A stretch of 46,201 nt of DNA from an uncultured bacterium (lineage in GTDB: Bacteria; Desulfobacterota; BSN033; UBA1163): assembly GCA_938045955.1 (NCBI GenBank), contig CALIBK010000039.1, positions 1-46,201 on the forward strand, written 5' to 3'. The translations under genes were made by a program, and so were the position numbers. This document shows positions 9,032-17,141 of this stretch, piece by piece (within the stretch, counting starts at the first letter, position 1; each line of letters opens with the position of its first letter). Below the pieces are notes generated by a model. That model had not been told where the DNA came from, made no database searches, and saw nothing but the letters and a program-made list of their open reading frames with translations.

Positions 9032-9481
9032 ATGGTATGGGAGATTGCTCCTTGGAGACCCTTTAGAGAATTAGACCGAATCAGAAGGGAGATGGACCGG
9101 CTATGGGATTCGTTCTTTGAAAGAAGACCTTCGAGAGTGGAGGAGGTTTCAGAGTGGTTCCCTTCGCTCGATGTGTCTGAGACGGATACCGATTATATTG
9201 TAAAGGTGGAGGTTCCTGGGATTGATCCTAAAGACATGGATATCTCCCTGACGAACAACACGCTCACCATCAAGGGGGAGAAGAAACAGGAGAAGGAAGA
9301 GAAGGATGAGAATTATCACCTCATCGAGCGAAGCTATGGGTCCTTCACTCGTTCCATTCGAATCCCGAGCCAGGTTCAGAGTGATAAAATCAATGCCACC
9401 TATAAAAATGGGGTATTGAAGATCACCCTTCCAAAAACCGAAGAGGCAAAAAAGAAAGAGATAAAGATCCAAGTTGAATAA
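9032..9481 (+). CDS. Hsp20/alpha-crystallin small heat-shock protein (copy 2)
   Basis: A 149-residue paralogue of the protein at 7314-7766, sharing nearly all of the alpha-crystallin domain (EVPGIDPKDMDISL, YGSFTRSIRIP, NGVLKITLPKTEEAKKKEIKI) and the C-terminal Ile-x-Val motif. Differences cluster in the first 40 residues. The protein is a cytosolic holdase chaperone and could form mixed oligomers with copy 1. ATG 9032 has AGGAGG eight bases upstream; GTG 9029 is an alternative. It has its own promoter and a strong terminator, so it is monocistronic. Confidence 0.96.
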   Translation: MVWEIAPWRPFRELDRIRREMDRLWDSFFERRPSRVEEVSEWFPSLDVSETDTDYIVKVEVPGIDPKDMDISLTNNTLTIKGEKKQEKEEKDENYHLIERSYGSFTRSIRIPSQVQSDKINATYKNGVLKITLPKTEEAKKKEIKIQVE

Positions 9482-9510
9482 TTCGGTCAGCCTATTGGCT
9501 GTCCTCTGAA

Positions 9511-9538
9511 GGGCACCCTCGGCGGGTGCCCTTTTTAT
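9511..9538 (+). terminator. Rho-independent terminator of hsp20 copy 2
   Basis: GGGCACCC (9511-9518) pairs with GGGTGCCC (9524-9531) around a five-base loop, followed by TTTTTATT. Confidence 0.92.
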
Positions 9539-9552
9539 TAAGAGCCTCAGAA

Positions 9553-9927
9553 ATGCCTGACTATTTAACATTGATCCAGTCAAAAGCCTTTCGTGTTATC
9601 CCAGGAATTGATTACAATAGAGTTTCCTATGAGCTCAGGGAAAAAGGGGAAGGATCTTTTCTTCTCTATGAGATTGTGATAAAGGAGAATGAGCGATGGG
9701 AGTACTTAAGAGATTATGTTTATCCCAGGCTGGTAAGATATCTTAAGGAGAAAGGATTGGATCCTTCCTCAGGGGAAGGGGTGATAGTAGCCGTTTTTTT
9801 TAAAGAAAAGGTCTATTTCCTTCGGGGAGTTGAGTTTTTTAAAATTTTCTGTGAGATGGAAGGCCTTAATTTTTCAGCTTTCCATTTTAGAGTATTAAGG
9901 TGGCTTTCTGAATTACCTCTCCAATGA
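9553..9927 (+). CDS. Hypothetical protein, 124 residues
   Basis: A 124-residue soluble protein starting MPDYLTLIQSKAFRVIPG. It is a mix of short strands and helices with many aromatic and charged residues (YELREKGEGSFLLYEIVIKE, REYxYPRLVRYLKEKGLD-like middle). There is no signal peptide, membrane segment or motif that I recognise. I chose ATG 9553 because the frame opens inside the preceding terminator hairpin; its ribosome binding site is weak. It sits between the Hsp20 terminator and a MarC gene, probably as the first gene of a short unit with the latter. Confidence 0.55.
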   Translation: MPDYLTLIQSKAFRVIPGIDYNRVSYELREKGEGSFLLYEIVIKENERWEYLRDYVYPRLVRYLKEKGLDPSSGEGVIVAVFFKEKVYFLRGVEFFKIFCEMEGLNFSAFHFRVLRWLSELPLQ

Positions 9928-9984
9928 AGACTTCTGGGGACCGAAAAATTTTTGATAGAATGAGCATAGGGAGATAAGGAATCA

Positions 9985-10611
9985 ATGTCGGGAGTTGAGA
10001 ATTTAATCAACTCATTCTTATCTTTTAAAATATTTCTTCCTTTTATCCCCTTTTTTGTGGCTTTTGATCCACTGGGGATTCTTCCTATTTTTGTCACTCT
10101 TACTTCAGAAATGGCCGAAACGGATCGTAGAAAGGTGATTCGACAATCCACCCTCACGGCTTTTCTTGCTGGGTTAGGTTTTCTCTTTGCAGGCCGTTCT
10201 ATCTTCAGGTTGCTTGGAATCACGATTTCAGATTTCAAAGTTGCAGGGGGAATCCTTCTCTTTATTTTAGCCATTGTGGATTTAATTTTCTCAGAGAGAA
10301 CCAGAACCTTCCCTAAAGAGACCTTGGGAGTGGTTCCCATCGGAATCCCCCTGATGGTTGGGCCTGCAGTCCTTACATTACTTCTGATCAGTGCCCCGGC
10401 ATATGGATATTTTTCTACGATCCTCTGTTTCATTCTAAATCTTCTCCTCACCTGGTTTGTCTTCAGCCATTCCTCTCAAATTATGAAATATTTGAAAGAA
10501 GGAGGAACAAAGGGGATTGGAAAGGTTTTTGCCCTCCTTCTGGCTGCCTTTGCGATGATGATGATTCGAACTGGAATAATGGAGTGGGTAGAAGCCATCC
10601 ATCGACCGTAA
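9985..10611 (+). CDS. MarC family integral membrane protein
   Basis: A 208-residue protein with about six hydrophobic membrane segments. The N-terminal FVAFDPLGILPIFVTLT segment and the central GVVPIGIPLMVGPAVLTLLLI are characteristic of the MarC/UPF0056 family. In E. coli MarC was first linked to multiple antibiotic resistance, but the function of the family remains unclear; transport of small molecules is often assumed. The start ATG 9985 is preceded by AAGG. A 119-residue unknown follows 23 bases later on the same strand. Confidence 0.9.
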   Translation: MSGVENLINSFLSFKIFLPFIPFFVAFDPLGILPIFVTLTSEMAETDRRKVIRQSTLTAFLAGLGFLFAGRSIFRLLGITISDFKVAGGILLFILAIVDLIFSERTRTFPKETLGVVPIGIPLMVGPAVLTLLLISAPAYGYFSTILCFILNLLLTWFVFSHSSQIMKYLKEGGTKGIGKVFALLLAAFAMMMIRTGIMEWVEAIHRP

Positions 10612-10634
10612 TACCCTAATCGATGGAATAAGAA

Positions 10635-10994
10635 ATGGAAGAAAAAAATTTTAAAGAATTGGAAGAAGCCAAGGAGAAAAGAAATTTTGTAAGAGCTGCA
10701 AAGATTGCAGAAGATTTAGGGATGTCCCCAGAGGAGGTTAAAAAGCTTCAGCTCCAGGCTATTAAACAATTTATCGTGGAGTACCGAAATCCTCAAGGTG
10801 CCATAACCCTTCTTAAAGAATATCAATTAAATCGAGAAGAATTAAATCATTTCCTGCAGGAGATTCTTCGAGAATTGAAAGAGAGAGGAGATAATGAGAG
10901 GAGGCAATTCGACATCCAAACGATGGACTATTTGACCCTCGAGAAATGGATTGATCAATATTTAAAAAAAGTTAATAATTTTATTAAATTATAA
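10635..10994 (+). CDS. Hypothetical helical protein, 119 residues
   Basis: A soluble, charged, all-helical looking protein. The N-terminal half (KRNFVRAAKIAEDLGMSPEEVKKLQLQA) resembles a helix-turn-helix or TPR-like helical hairpin in amino-acid pattern, but no conserved family is recognised. The C-terminal half is a long amphipathic helix ending in KKVNNFIKL. It lies 23 bases after marC and may be translated from the same transcript. Alternatives are a small regulator or an adaptor; neither is supported directly. Confidence 0.55.
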   Translation: MEEKNFKELEEAKEKRNFVRAAKIAEDLGMSPEEVKKLQLQAIKQFIVEYRNPQGAITLLKEYQLNREELNHFLQEILRELKERGDNERRQFDIQTMDYLTLEKWIDQYLKKVNNFIKL

Positions 10995-11012
10995 GAGAAT
11001 TCCTGCCCAATC

Positions 11013-11041
11013 TTGACAATTTAAAGGTGAATGACTAATTT
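11013..11041 (+). promoter_or_regulatory. Candidate promoter of the NEW3-ABC transporter operon
   Basis: TTGACA (11013-11018), a 17-base spacer, and TAATTT (11036-11041) lie 105 bases before the start codon of the NEW3 protein gene. Both boxes are the same as in the groES promoter. The AT-rich leader between promoter and gene has no other clear feature. Confidence 0.55.
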
Positions 11042-11146
11042 TTAATTGGAATTTTATTTTTGGTTACCTATCAGTTTATCTAAATCATTCAATTTTTAAA
11101 ATCCTCTTTTTAAACCATTCTTAAATTTTATCGAGGAGGTGGTTTC

Positions 11147-12373
11147 ATGTTGAAACGAATCAAAGGTGTCCGTAGGGTGTTGTTTTCTGCGTTCATGGCA
11201 ATCTCTTTTCTTCTGCTCACTCCGGTTCTGAGTTTAGGGGATCAGAAGACTGATGAAGGGAAGAAACCAGAAAGGTTAATAGAAATGGCCGTTGAATATC
11301 CCGTGGTGGTCGTGGCTCCAAAAGAAGAGGTGAGTATGGATATCATTTTTCATAATCGAGGACGCTCTAATGAGGATGTAGAGGTCTGGATTGATTCACA
11401 GCCGAAGAACTGGAAGGCAAAGATTAAGACCTATCGTTATGGAATTAGAGGGGTTCATGTTCCTTCGGATCAAACCAAAACGATTACCTTTGAAGCCACT
11501 CCTGAGAAGGAAATGAAATTGGGTGAATATAAGTTTGAGATTAAAGGAAGGACGGTGGATGGGAATTTTAATTTTCACAAGACCATCTTAGTGAAGGTAG
11601 AGGAGAAAGAAAAGGGAACGGTTGAGGCGAAAGGGGTGAAATTGACCACCTCCTATCCTGTCCTTCAAGGTCCCTCGGATGCAAAATTTGAATTCTCGAT
11701 GGAAGTTGAAAGCAAATTGGACAAGGAAGCCGTTTTCGATCTTTCCGCCCAATGCCCGGAAGGATGGATCGTCAATTTTAAACCCCGATGGGAAGAGAAA
11801 TATTTCTCAAGTATCCGACTGAAAGCGAATCAAAGTGAAACCGTTGCAGTGGAAGTGAAACCGATGCCACTGGCAAAAAGTGGAGAGTATCCTATTACGA
11901 TTCGAGTCAGTTCTGGAGATGCCCGAGCCGAGGTAAAATTAAAAATCATTATTACCGGGACCTACGCTCTTGAAGCCGGGACTCCTACAGGTCTTCTCTC
12001 CTTAGAAGCAAGGCAGGGAAAACCTGCGAATATCTCTTTTTATATCAAAAATACTGGAACCGCTCCAAATCGAGATATTAAATTTGTCTCATTTAAACCT
12101 GAGAACTGGAAGGTGGAGTTTAATCCTGAAAAGATCCCCGCCATTGAGCCTGGGGATCTGAAACAGGTTGAAGCCATCATTACTCCCTATGAAGAGGCTC
12201 TGGTTGGGGACTATTCCGTAGGGGTGAGCATAGAAGGGGAGAAGGTCAAGAAGAATCTGGAATTCCGTGTTACAGTCCGGCCTTCGACGGCATGGGGCTG
12301 GATCGGGATTGGAATTATTATTGTCGTGGTAGGAGGTCTTGCAGGATTGTTCCGCTGGTTGGGGAGGCGATAA
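11147..12373 (+). CDS. NEW3-domain membrane-anchored exported protein
   Basis: A 408-residue protein. A signal peptide (about residues 8-30, LFSAFMAISFLLLTPVLSLG) is followed by a long extracytoplasmic region of two or three immunoglobulin-like beta domains (about 45-150, 160-265, 270-370). Their pattern (FHNRGRSNEDVEVWIDSQPKNWKA, NTGTAPNRDIKFVSFKPENWKVEF) matches the NEW3/NPCBM-associated repeats of COG1470 proteins. A C-terminal membrane helix (WIGIGIIIVVVGGLAGLF) and a short basic tail follow. It probably sits on the outer face of the inner membrane as a partner of the ABC transporter encoded one base downstream. AGGAGGTGG precedes the ATG. Confidence 0.75.
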   Translation: MLKRIKGVRRVLFSAFMAISFLLLTPVLSLGDQKTDEGKKPERLIEMAVEYPVVVVAPKEEVSMDIIFHNRGRSNEDVEVWIDSQPKNWKAKIKTYRYGIRGVHVPSDQTKTITFEATPEKEMKLGEYKFEIKGRTVDGNFNFHKTILVKVEEKEKGTVEAKGVKLTTSYPVLQGPSDAKFEFSMEVESKLDKEAVFDLSAQCPEGWIVNFKPRWEEKYFSSIRLKANQSETVAVEVKPMPLAKSGEYPITIRVSSGDARAEVKLKIIITGTYALEAGTPTGLLSLEARQGKPANISFYIKNTGTAPNRDIKFVSFKPENWKVEFNPEKIPAIEPGDLKQVEAIITPYEEALVGDYSVGVSIEGEKVKKNLEFRVTVRPSTAWGWIGIGIIIVVVGGLAGLFRWLGRR

Positions 12374-12374
12374 T

Positions 12375-13127
12375 ATGGAGAATCGAATTGTGATAGAAAC
12401 GGAGGAACTGACCAAGGTTTACAACAGTGAGGTGGCAGTCGATCATCTTACCTTCCAGGTCAGAGAAGGAGAGGTATTTGGATTTCTTGGTCCAAATGGT
12501 GCAGGGAAGACCACCACCCTGCTGATGCTTCTGGGCCTCACAGAACCTACAAGTGGAAAGGCAAGAGTGTTGGGGGTGGATCCGGTTAGAGATCCCATCA
12601 AGGTGAAGGGGATGATCGGTTATATGCCTGAGAATATGGGTTTTTATAGAGATCTGGACGCAATCCAGACTCTTCGTTTTGTGGCTGAGCTCAACGGGTT
12701 TCCAAAAGATATAGCAGAGGAACGAATTGAGAAGGCGCTAAAAACCGTTGGGCTCTTCGAGGATTCAAAGAAGAAAGTAGGGGCCTACTCGAAGGGGATG
12801 AGACAGCGGCTCGGGATTGCTGAACTCCTGATTAAGGAACCAAAAGTGGCTTTTCTGGATGAGCCTACCCTGGGACTGGATCCTGATGGAACGAATCGGA
12901 TGATGGAGTTGATTGAGCGGTTAAGCAGAGAGGGAAGGATGACCGTGATCTTAACCTCTCATCTCCTCCATTTAGTTCAGAGGATTTGCCATCGAGTTGG
13001 AATCATGATCAAGGGGAAGATGGTGGCCCAGGGACCGATGGAGCAGTTGGCCAAAGAAAAGTTGGGGGTAGGCGCTGAGAAATACACTCTCGAAGAGATT
13101 TATATGAAATATTTTAAGGAGGCATAG
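12375..13127 (+). CDS. ABC transporter ATP-binding protein (ABC-2 type)
   Basis: A 250-residue ATPase subunit. The Walker A motif GPNGAGKTT, a Q-loop region, the signature YSKGMRQR (variant of LSGGQ), Walker B VAFLDEP and the H-loop (LTSHLL) are all visible, typical of the CcmA/NatA/NosF-like class that energises ABC-2 permeases. I chose ATG 12375; an in-frame TTG upstream lies within the preceding gene. It starts one base after the NEW3 gene stop and the permease gene starts two bases after its stop, so the three are tightly coupled. Substrate is unknown. Confidence 0.95.
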   Translation: MENRIVIETEELTKVYNSEVAVDHLTFQVREGEVFGFLGPNGAGKTTTLLMLLGLTEPTSGKARVLGVDPVRDPIKVKGMIGYMPENMGFYRDLDAIQTLRFVAELNGFPKDIAEERIEKALKTVGLFEDSKKKVGAYSKGMRQRLGIAELLIKEPKVAFLDEPTLGLDPDGTNRMMELIERLSREGRMTVILTSHLLHLVQRICHRVGIMIKGKMVAQGPMEQLAKEKLGVGAEKYTLEEIYMKYFKEA

Positions 13128-13129
13128 AG

Positions 13130-14086
13130 ATGCACGGGCTTAAAGCCATCTTTAAGAAAGAGCTTTCGGATCATTTCAGCAGTTATCGCTTTATGATCCT
13201 TTTTGCTTTGATCACCATGGTCAGCCTGATCATTGCCTATATGGTCGGGATGACCATGAGGGAAGAGTTAGCCAGTGTGGCCAAGCCCAAGTATGTCTTT
13301 CTTATGCTTTTTACCTCAAGGGGAGGCCTTTTTTCTTTAGTTCAATTTATAGCCTTTTTTGGCCCTCTGATTGGTTTGATCCTTGGATTTGATTTGATTA
13401 ACAGAGAACGAAATGAGGGCACCCTCAGTCGGTTGCTTTCTCAGCCTGTTTATCGGGATTCGGTGATCAATGGGAAGTTTCTGGCAGGAGTGGTGACGAT
13501 CAGTATCATGATGCTCTCCATCGTCCTGCTGATCACAGGGCTTGGACTCAGGATGGCAGGGGTGATTCCAGGGCTGGATGAGATTTGGAGAATGGGGATT
13601 TATTTAGTCATCAGTATCATTTACATCTCTTTTTGGCTGGGAGTTGCAATTCTTTTCTCGATCCTCTTTCGCGGGATTGCCACCTCCGCGCTTGCTGCTT
13701 TAGCCGTCTGGATTTTTTTCTCCTTCTTTGTTCCCCTGGGAGCAACCATTATCGCGGATGCCTTTGTTCCTGACCCGAATCCAAACAACCCAGAGGCCAT
13801 TTTAACCCATGCCAAGATCCAGAAGGCGATCTCTCTGGTTTCTCCGATGCAGCTTTATTCGGATGCGACCGGGACGATTATCGATCCAACGCGAAAAACA
13901 ACCCGAACCGTTATTCTGATGGGACCCTTAGAGAAACTCTCTCAGGCCCGTTTTGCTGGACCATTGACCCTCGGGATGAGTCTCTTCGTGGTGATGCCAT
14001 ATATTCTTCTTCTGATCGCCATTACTGCCATCTGTTTTGCCATCTCCTATACGATTTTTATGAGACAGGAGATCCGATCTCTCTAA
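13130..14086 (+). CDS. ABC-2 type transporter permease
   Basis: A 318-residue permease with a cytosolic N-terminal amphipathic segment (LKAIFKKELSDHFSSYRF) and about six membrane helices. A large non-cytoplasmic or loop segment (about 205-275) holds the region AFVPDPNPNNPEAIL. The NRERNEGTLSRLLSQPVYRDSV stretch after the second helix is characteristic of ABC-2 permeases of the NosY/GldF kind. It pairs with the ATPase gene two bases upstream. The combination with a NEW3 protein suggests export of, or mechanical work on, an envelope component; the substrate is unknown. Confidence 0.9.
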   Translation: MHGLKAIFKKELSDHFSSYRFMILFALITMVSLIIAYMVGMTMREELASVAKPKYVFLMLFTSRGGLFSLVQFIAFFGPLIGLILGFDLINRERNEGTLSRLLSQPVYRDSVINGKFLAGVVTISIMMLSIVLLITGLGLRMAGVIPGLDEIWRMGIYLVISIIYISFWLGVAILFSILFRGIATSALAALAVWIFFSFFVPLGATIIADAFVPDPNPNNPEAILTHAKIQKAISLVSPMQLYSDATGTIIDPTRKTTRTVILMGPLEKLSQARFAGPLTLGMSLFVVMPYILLLIAITAICFAISYTIFMRQEIRSL

Positions 14087-14114
14087 AGTTGGGTTTAGAA
14101 GGGAGAGATCAAAG

Positions 14115-14273
14115 ATGAGGTGCCCTCGTTGTGATGGACAGATGAGTTATGAATGGTTCCCAAGCCATGAAGGGAATTATTGGGGCTGGAGGTGCCTCTT
14201 TTGTGGAGAGATTATCGATCCCACGGTTCTGGAGAACCGCCGACGTTCAAAGGCAAATGAAAAATCGAAATGA
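14115..14273 (+). CDS. Zinc-ribbon microprotein, 52 residues
   Basis: A short ORF encoding a protein with two CxxC pairs, CPRC (residues 3-6) and CLFC (27-30), separated by 20 residues including several tryptophans. It is a minimal zinc ribbon with a basic tail (NRRRSKANEKSK). The start ATG 14115 has GGGAGAG about nine bases upstream, and the gene lies 28 bases after the permease. The two-knuckle arrangement and good ribosome binding site support a real gene. Similar small proteins may bind nucleic acid or act as metal-dependent adaptors; no specific role can be assigned. Confidence 0.65.
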   Translation: MRCPRCDGQMSYEWFPSHEGNYWGWRCLFCGEIIDPTVLENRRRSKANEKSK

Positions 14274-14350
14274 ACCGGATCGGTCTTGAATGAGGATGAA
14301 AAGGATGAGAAGGAATGACAGGTCCGAGAAAGGAAAGGGGGTGGGATATC

Positions 14351-14560
14351 ATGAAGAACCTTTACTATCTCATGGGATTCCAGATCCTTGTTGGGCTATG
14401 GCTCATGATCTCTCCTTTCATCCTTGGATTCAGAGAGTTCACGGGCATAGTCGCCAACAATTTGATCTTCGGAGCCATTGTCCTCCTCCTTGGAATCGGA
14501 GCTCTATACTATCAGAGGACCGCCCCAGGGATAGAGGGAATGGCTAAGAAGGTCGCCTAA
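14351..14560 (+). CDS. SPW-repeat small membrane protein
   Basis: A 69-residue protein with two membrane helices. The first helix contains the pattern GLWLMISPFILGF, which is the SPW motif region of the SPW-repeat family (here Ser-Pro-Phe), followed by a second helix (NNLIFGAIVLLLGIGALYY). The function of the family is unknown. ATG 14351 is preceded by GGAAAGGGGGTG. It is the last gene before the inositol-phosphate synthase gene cluster, from which it is separated by about 140 bases without a clear terminator. Confidence 0.7.
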   Translation: MKNLYYLMGFQILVGLWLMISPFILGFREFTGIVANNLIFGAIVLLLGIGALYYQRTAPGIEGMAKKVA

Positions 14561-14663
14561 ATCCTTTCTCATTCTCTCTTCTCAAATCCTTTAAAGTCGA
14601 AGGATCTGTTCTTCCTTCCATCCTTTGTCATCCTCTCCTTTAACCTCCACCCATTTAGGAACC

Positions 14664-14681
14664 ATTAAACAGGTGTTTAAT
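14664..14681. promoter_or_regulatory. Perfect palindrome upstream of the inositol-phosphate synthase gene
   Basis: ATTAAACAGGTGTTTAAT has two perfect 8-base arms around a two-base centre. It ends four bases before the strong AGGAGGTGAT ribosome binding site of the gene at 14702. The size and symmetry suit an operator for a dimeric repressor, or less likely an RNA hairpin masking translation. No matching copy was noticed elsewhere in the window. Confidence 0.5.
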
Positions 14682-14701
14682 TCAGAAGGAGGTGATCGTT
14701 G

Positions 14702-15907
14702 ATGGGAAAGATTCGAACCTGCCTGATTGGAGTAGGGAATTGTGCCAGTTCTTTCGTCCAGGGGTGCTTCTATTATAATGACCCAAATGCGGATATCCCT
14801 GGACTGATTACAAAGAATTTTGGGGGATATCGAGCTTATGATATCCAATTCGTTTCGGCCTTTGATGTGGACGAAAGAAAGGTAGGTCGGGATCTTTCGG
14901 AGGCCATTTTTGCCAAACCTAACTGTACCACCATCTTTCAAAAAGAGATTCCCTACCTGGATTGTCCGGTTGAAATGGGGTTTATTATCGATAGCATCCC
15001 CCCTCACAACGAGCAATTTCCTGAATCGGTTAGGTTTAAACCTTTAAAGAACATTTATGAAACTCCTGAGGAAGCCAGGCGAGCTATTGTCCGGAGTCTT
15101 AAAGAGAAAGCTGTGGATGTCGTGGTGAACTACCTTCCTGTGGGGAGTGAAGAGAATACCCTTTTCTATGCGGAATGTGCCCTGGAGGCGGGTTGTGCCT
15201 TTGTCAATGCCATCCCTGTGTTTGTTTCCAAACTCTATGGGGAGAGGTTTCGAAAGGCGGGCCTTCCAATCTTGGGGGATGATATTAAATCTCAAGTCGG
15301 AGCAACGATCATTCATCGGGTATTGACCAGACTCTTTGAAGATCGAGGGCAGAAAATCAAGCGATCCTACCAGTTGAATTTCGGCGGGAATACAGATTTT
15401 CTGAATATGCTTGATCGAGAGAGACTGAAGAGCAAAAAAATCAGTAAAACCCAATCTGTTCTCAGTCAGATGAACGATAGCTATTTTGATCCTCAAAACA
15501 TTTATATCGGCCCCAGTGATTATGTTCCCTGGTTAAAGGATAATAAAATCTGCTTCATCAGAATTGAGGCCGAACAGTTTGGTGGGGTTCCAATGAATTT
15601 GGAAATTCGCCTTTCTGTGGAGGACTCTCCAAACTCTGCAGGAGTGATTATGGATGCAGTGCGGGCAGCTAAAGTGGCTCTTGATCGGGGACTCTCAGGG
15701 CCCATTATTGAGGCCAGTGCTTATCTTTTTAAATCTCCTGTCCAACAGTTCGAGGAGAGTGAAGCAAGGGAGATGCTTAAACGATTTGCTCGACCTGAAG
15801 AAGAGGGATTGAAGGAAGAAGAAAAATTCTTTAAGCCCTTTAAGAAGCATCCTTCCTACGAAAAGAGTTCTGTGAAAACGGGATATATGGGATCACTGGA
15901 GGTCTGA
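14702..15907 (+). CDS. myo-inositol-1-phosphate synthase
   Basis: A 401-residue NAD-dependent enzyme converting glucose-6-phosphate to 1L-myo-inositol-1-phosphate (also called inositol-3-phosphate). The N-terminal Rossmann segment TCLIGVGNCASSF (residues 6-18), the FDVDERKVG segment, the GDDIKSQVGAT catalytic region near residue 195 and NFGGNTDFLNML near 225 are all conserved in the bacterial/archaeal short type. There is a strong AGGAGGTGAT ribosome binding site. It is first in a long gene run with mannose-metabolism and glycosyltransferase genes; an inositol monophosphatase occurs separately at 34562. Products could be free inositol, phospholipid head groups, or inositol-based compatible solutes. 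Confidence 0.92.
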   Translation: MGKIRTCLIGVGNCASSFVQGCFYYNDPNADIPGLITKNFGGYRAYDIQFVSAFDVDERKVGRDLSEAIFAKPNCTTIFQKEIPYLDCPVEMGFIIDSIPPHNEQFPESVRFKPLKNIYETPEEARRAIVRSLKEKAVDVVVNYLPVGSEENTLFYAECALEAGCAFVNAIPVFVSKLYGERFRKAGLPILGDDIKSQVGATIIHRVLTRLFEDRGQKIKRSYQLNFGGNTDFLNMLDRERLKSKKISKTQSVLSQMNDSYFDPQNIYIGPSDYVPWLKDNKICFIRIEAEQFGGVPMNLEIRLSVEDSPNSAGVIMDAVRAAKVALDRGLSGPIIEASAYLFKSPVQQFEESEAREMLKRFARPEEEGLKEEEKFFKPFKKHPSYEKSSVKTGYMGSLEV

Positions 15908-15922
15908 AAGGAGGGATCCAGA

Positions 15923-17104
15923 ATGAAGATCGCCATGATGTCGGCATGGAACACGGATTCAGGGGTCTCCGTCCACGCCGAGTTGATTGGTCGGGAATGG
16001 GTCAAGATGGGACACCCATTACAAGTGTTTACCTTTCTTCCTTCAGATTTTCATGGAACCACCATAGTGGGAGAGGATGAACCCTATGTCATCCGTTGTT
16101 TTACCACCTCGAACTGTCATCGACCCTACCTTGATCCAAGGCCTTTCCTTTCAGGAGAATACGAGGTTTTTGTCGTTCAGGATCTCGGGATGCTTCCCAT
16201 GGATGAACTGGCAAAGATCTTTTTCCACATCCGAAGAAAAGCAGTGACCTTAAATATCATCCATGATAATCGACCCTCTTCCAATCCCTCTTTTTACCAA
16301 TTCGATTGGGACCGGATCGTCTGCTTTGATCCACGATATGAGGCATTCCTTCGAAAATACCATCCACCAGAGAAGATTCAGATCATCCCTTTTCCCTGTC
16401 ATCCCTTGAAGAAAGGAGACCAAAAGGAGGCAAGGGCGAAATTGGGGCTTCCCATGGAGAAAAAGATCATTTTGATCTTTGGCCAAAGAATGAAAGAGTA
16501 TTTTCCCTTATGGCCTCTCCTTCGGGAGCTGGCCTCTGACCATCAGTTTCTCCTTCTCATCGTTTCCCAGAAGGAGATCGAAGGGCTCGAGATGCTCGAG
16601 GGAGTGGAGAGGGAGATTCGAAGAGAATCTCCCTCTCTTGACCTCCTCTATGAATACCTTTATGCCTCGGACGTGTTGATTCTCCATCGAGATCCATGTG
16701 ATGGGGTGGTTGTTTCGAGTTCAGCCTTTCAATGTCTCGGTTCAGGGTGTCCGATTCTTGCCAATCATTCATCCTTCTTTGAGACGCTTAAAGAAGTCGT
16801 CCTTATTTATTCCGATCTCAGGGAGTTTAAAGAAAAGTTATTAGATCTATTGAGTCATGGAGAGGGATACCAAAGGATCCAGAAGGCTCTCCAACCATTC
16901 ATCGAGAGGAATAGTGCCGAAGTGATCGCCAAACAATATCTCCTTCTCTTTGAGAGATTATGGGAGGAGAGAAGATCGGGGGAATTTGATCGATTCTCCC
17001 GGATCTTTAAAACCATGGAGGCTCTTCCGATTCCCGAGCAAAAAGAGGAGAGGGGTTTTCCGCTCCTTCAAGAATCAAAACAGGGAAGACTCCATCCCCA
17101 ATGA
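15923..17104 (+). CDS. GT-B fold glycosyltransferase-like protein, paralogue A
   Basis: A 393-residue cytosolic GT4-like protein. The N-terminal acceptor domain begins with MSAWNTDSGVSVHAELIG, the glycine-rich loop seen in GT4 enzymes, and the C-terminal donor domain carries YLYASDVLILHRDP...SSSAFQCLGSGCPIL. In classical GT4 enzymes this last region holds an E-x7-E motif; here the first Glu is Asp and the second is Ala. Two close paralogues lie at 18790 and 21878, so the cluster has three related proteins. The last 60 residues are charged and poorly structured. GGAGGGAT precedes ATG 15923, 15 bases after the synthase. GDP-mannose is the likely sugar donor by context, not by sequence. Confidence 0.8.
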   Translation: MKIAMMSAWNTDSGVSVHAELIGREWVKMGHPLQVFTFLPSDFHGTTIVGEDEPYVIRCFTTSNCHRPYLDPRPFLSGEYEVFVVQDLGMLPMDELAKIFFHIRRKAVTLNIIHDNRPSSNPSFYQFDWDRIVCFDPRYEAFLRKYHPPEKIQIIPFPCHPLKKGDQKEARAKLGLPMEKKIILIFGQRMKEYFPLWPLLRELASDHQFLLLIVSQKEIEGLEMLEGVEREIRRESPSLDLLYEYLYASDVLILHRDPCDGVVVSSSAFQCLGSGCPILANHSSFFETLKEVVLIYSDLREFKEKLLDLLSHGEGYQRIQKALQPFIERNSAEVIAKQYLLLFERLWEERRSGEFDRFSRIFKTMEALPIPEQKEERGFPLLQESKQGRLHPQ

Positions 17105-17141
17105 TCGCAGGTTTGCCTCCATTTCCAAGGAGGTGAGAGAA

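Noticed and set aside
9813-10451. Long minus-strand open frame of 212 codons
   Set aside because: It is antisense to the MarC gene and the end of the preceding gene, is arginine/lysine-rich as expected from a shadow frame, and has no ribosome binding site.
10995-11146. Possible riboswitch in the leader of the NEW3 gene
   Set aside because: The leader is AT-rich with no conserved aptamer pattern or terminator-like stem; only a promoter can be supported.
14290-14547. Open frame of 85 codons overlapping the SPW gene
   Set aside because: The overlapping frame from 14351 has a good ribosome binding site and a recognisable SPW membrane pattern; this frame does not.
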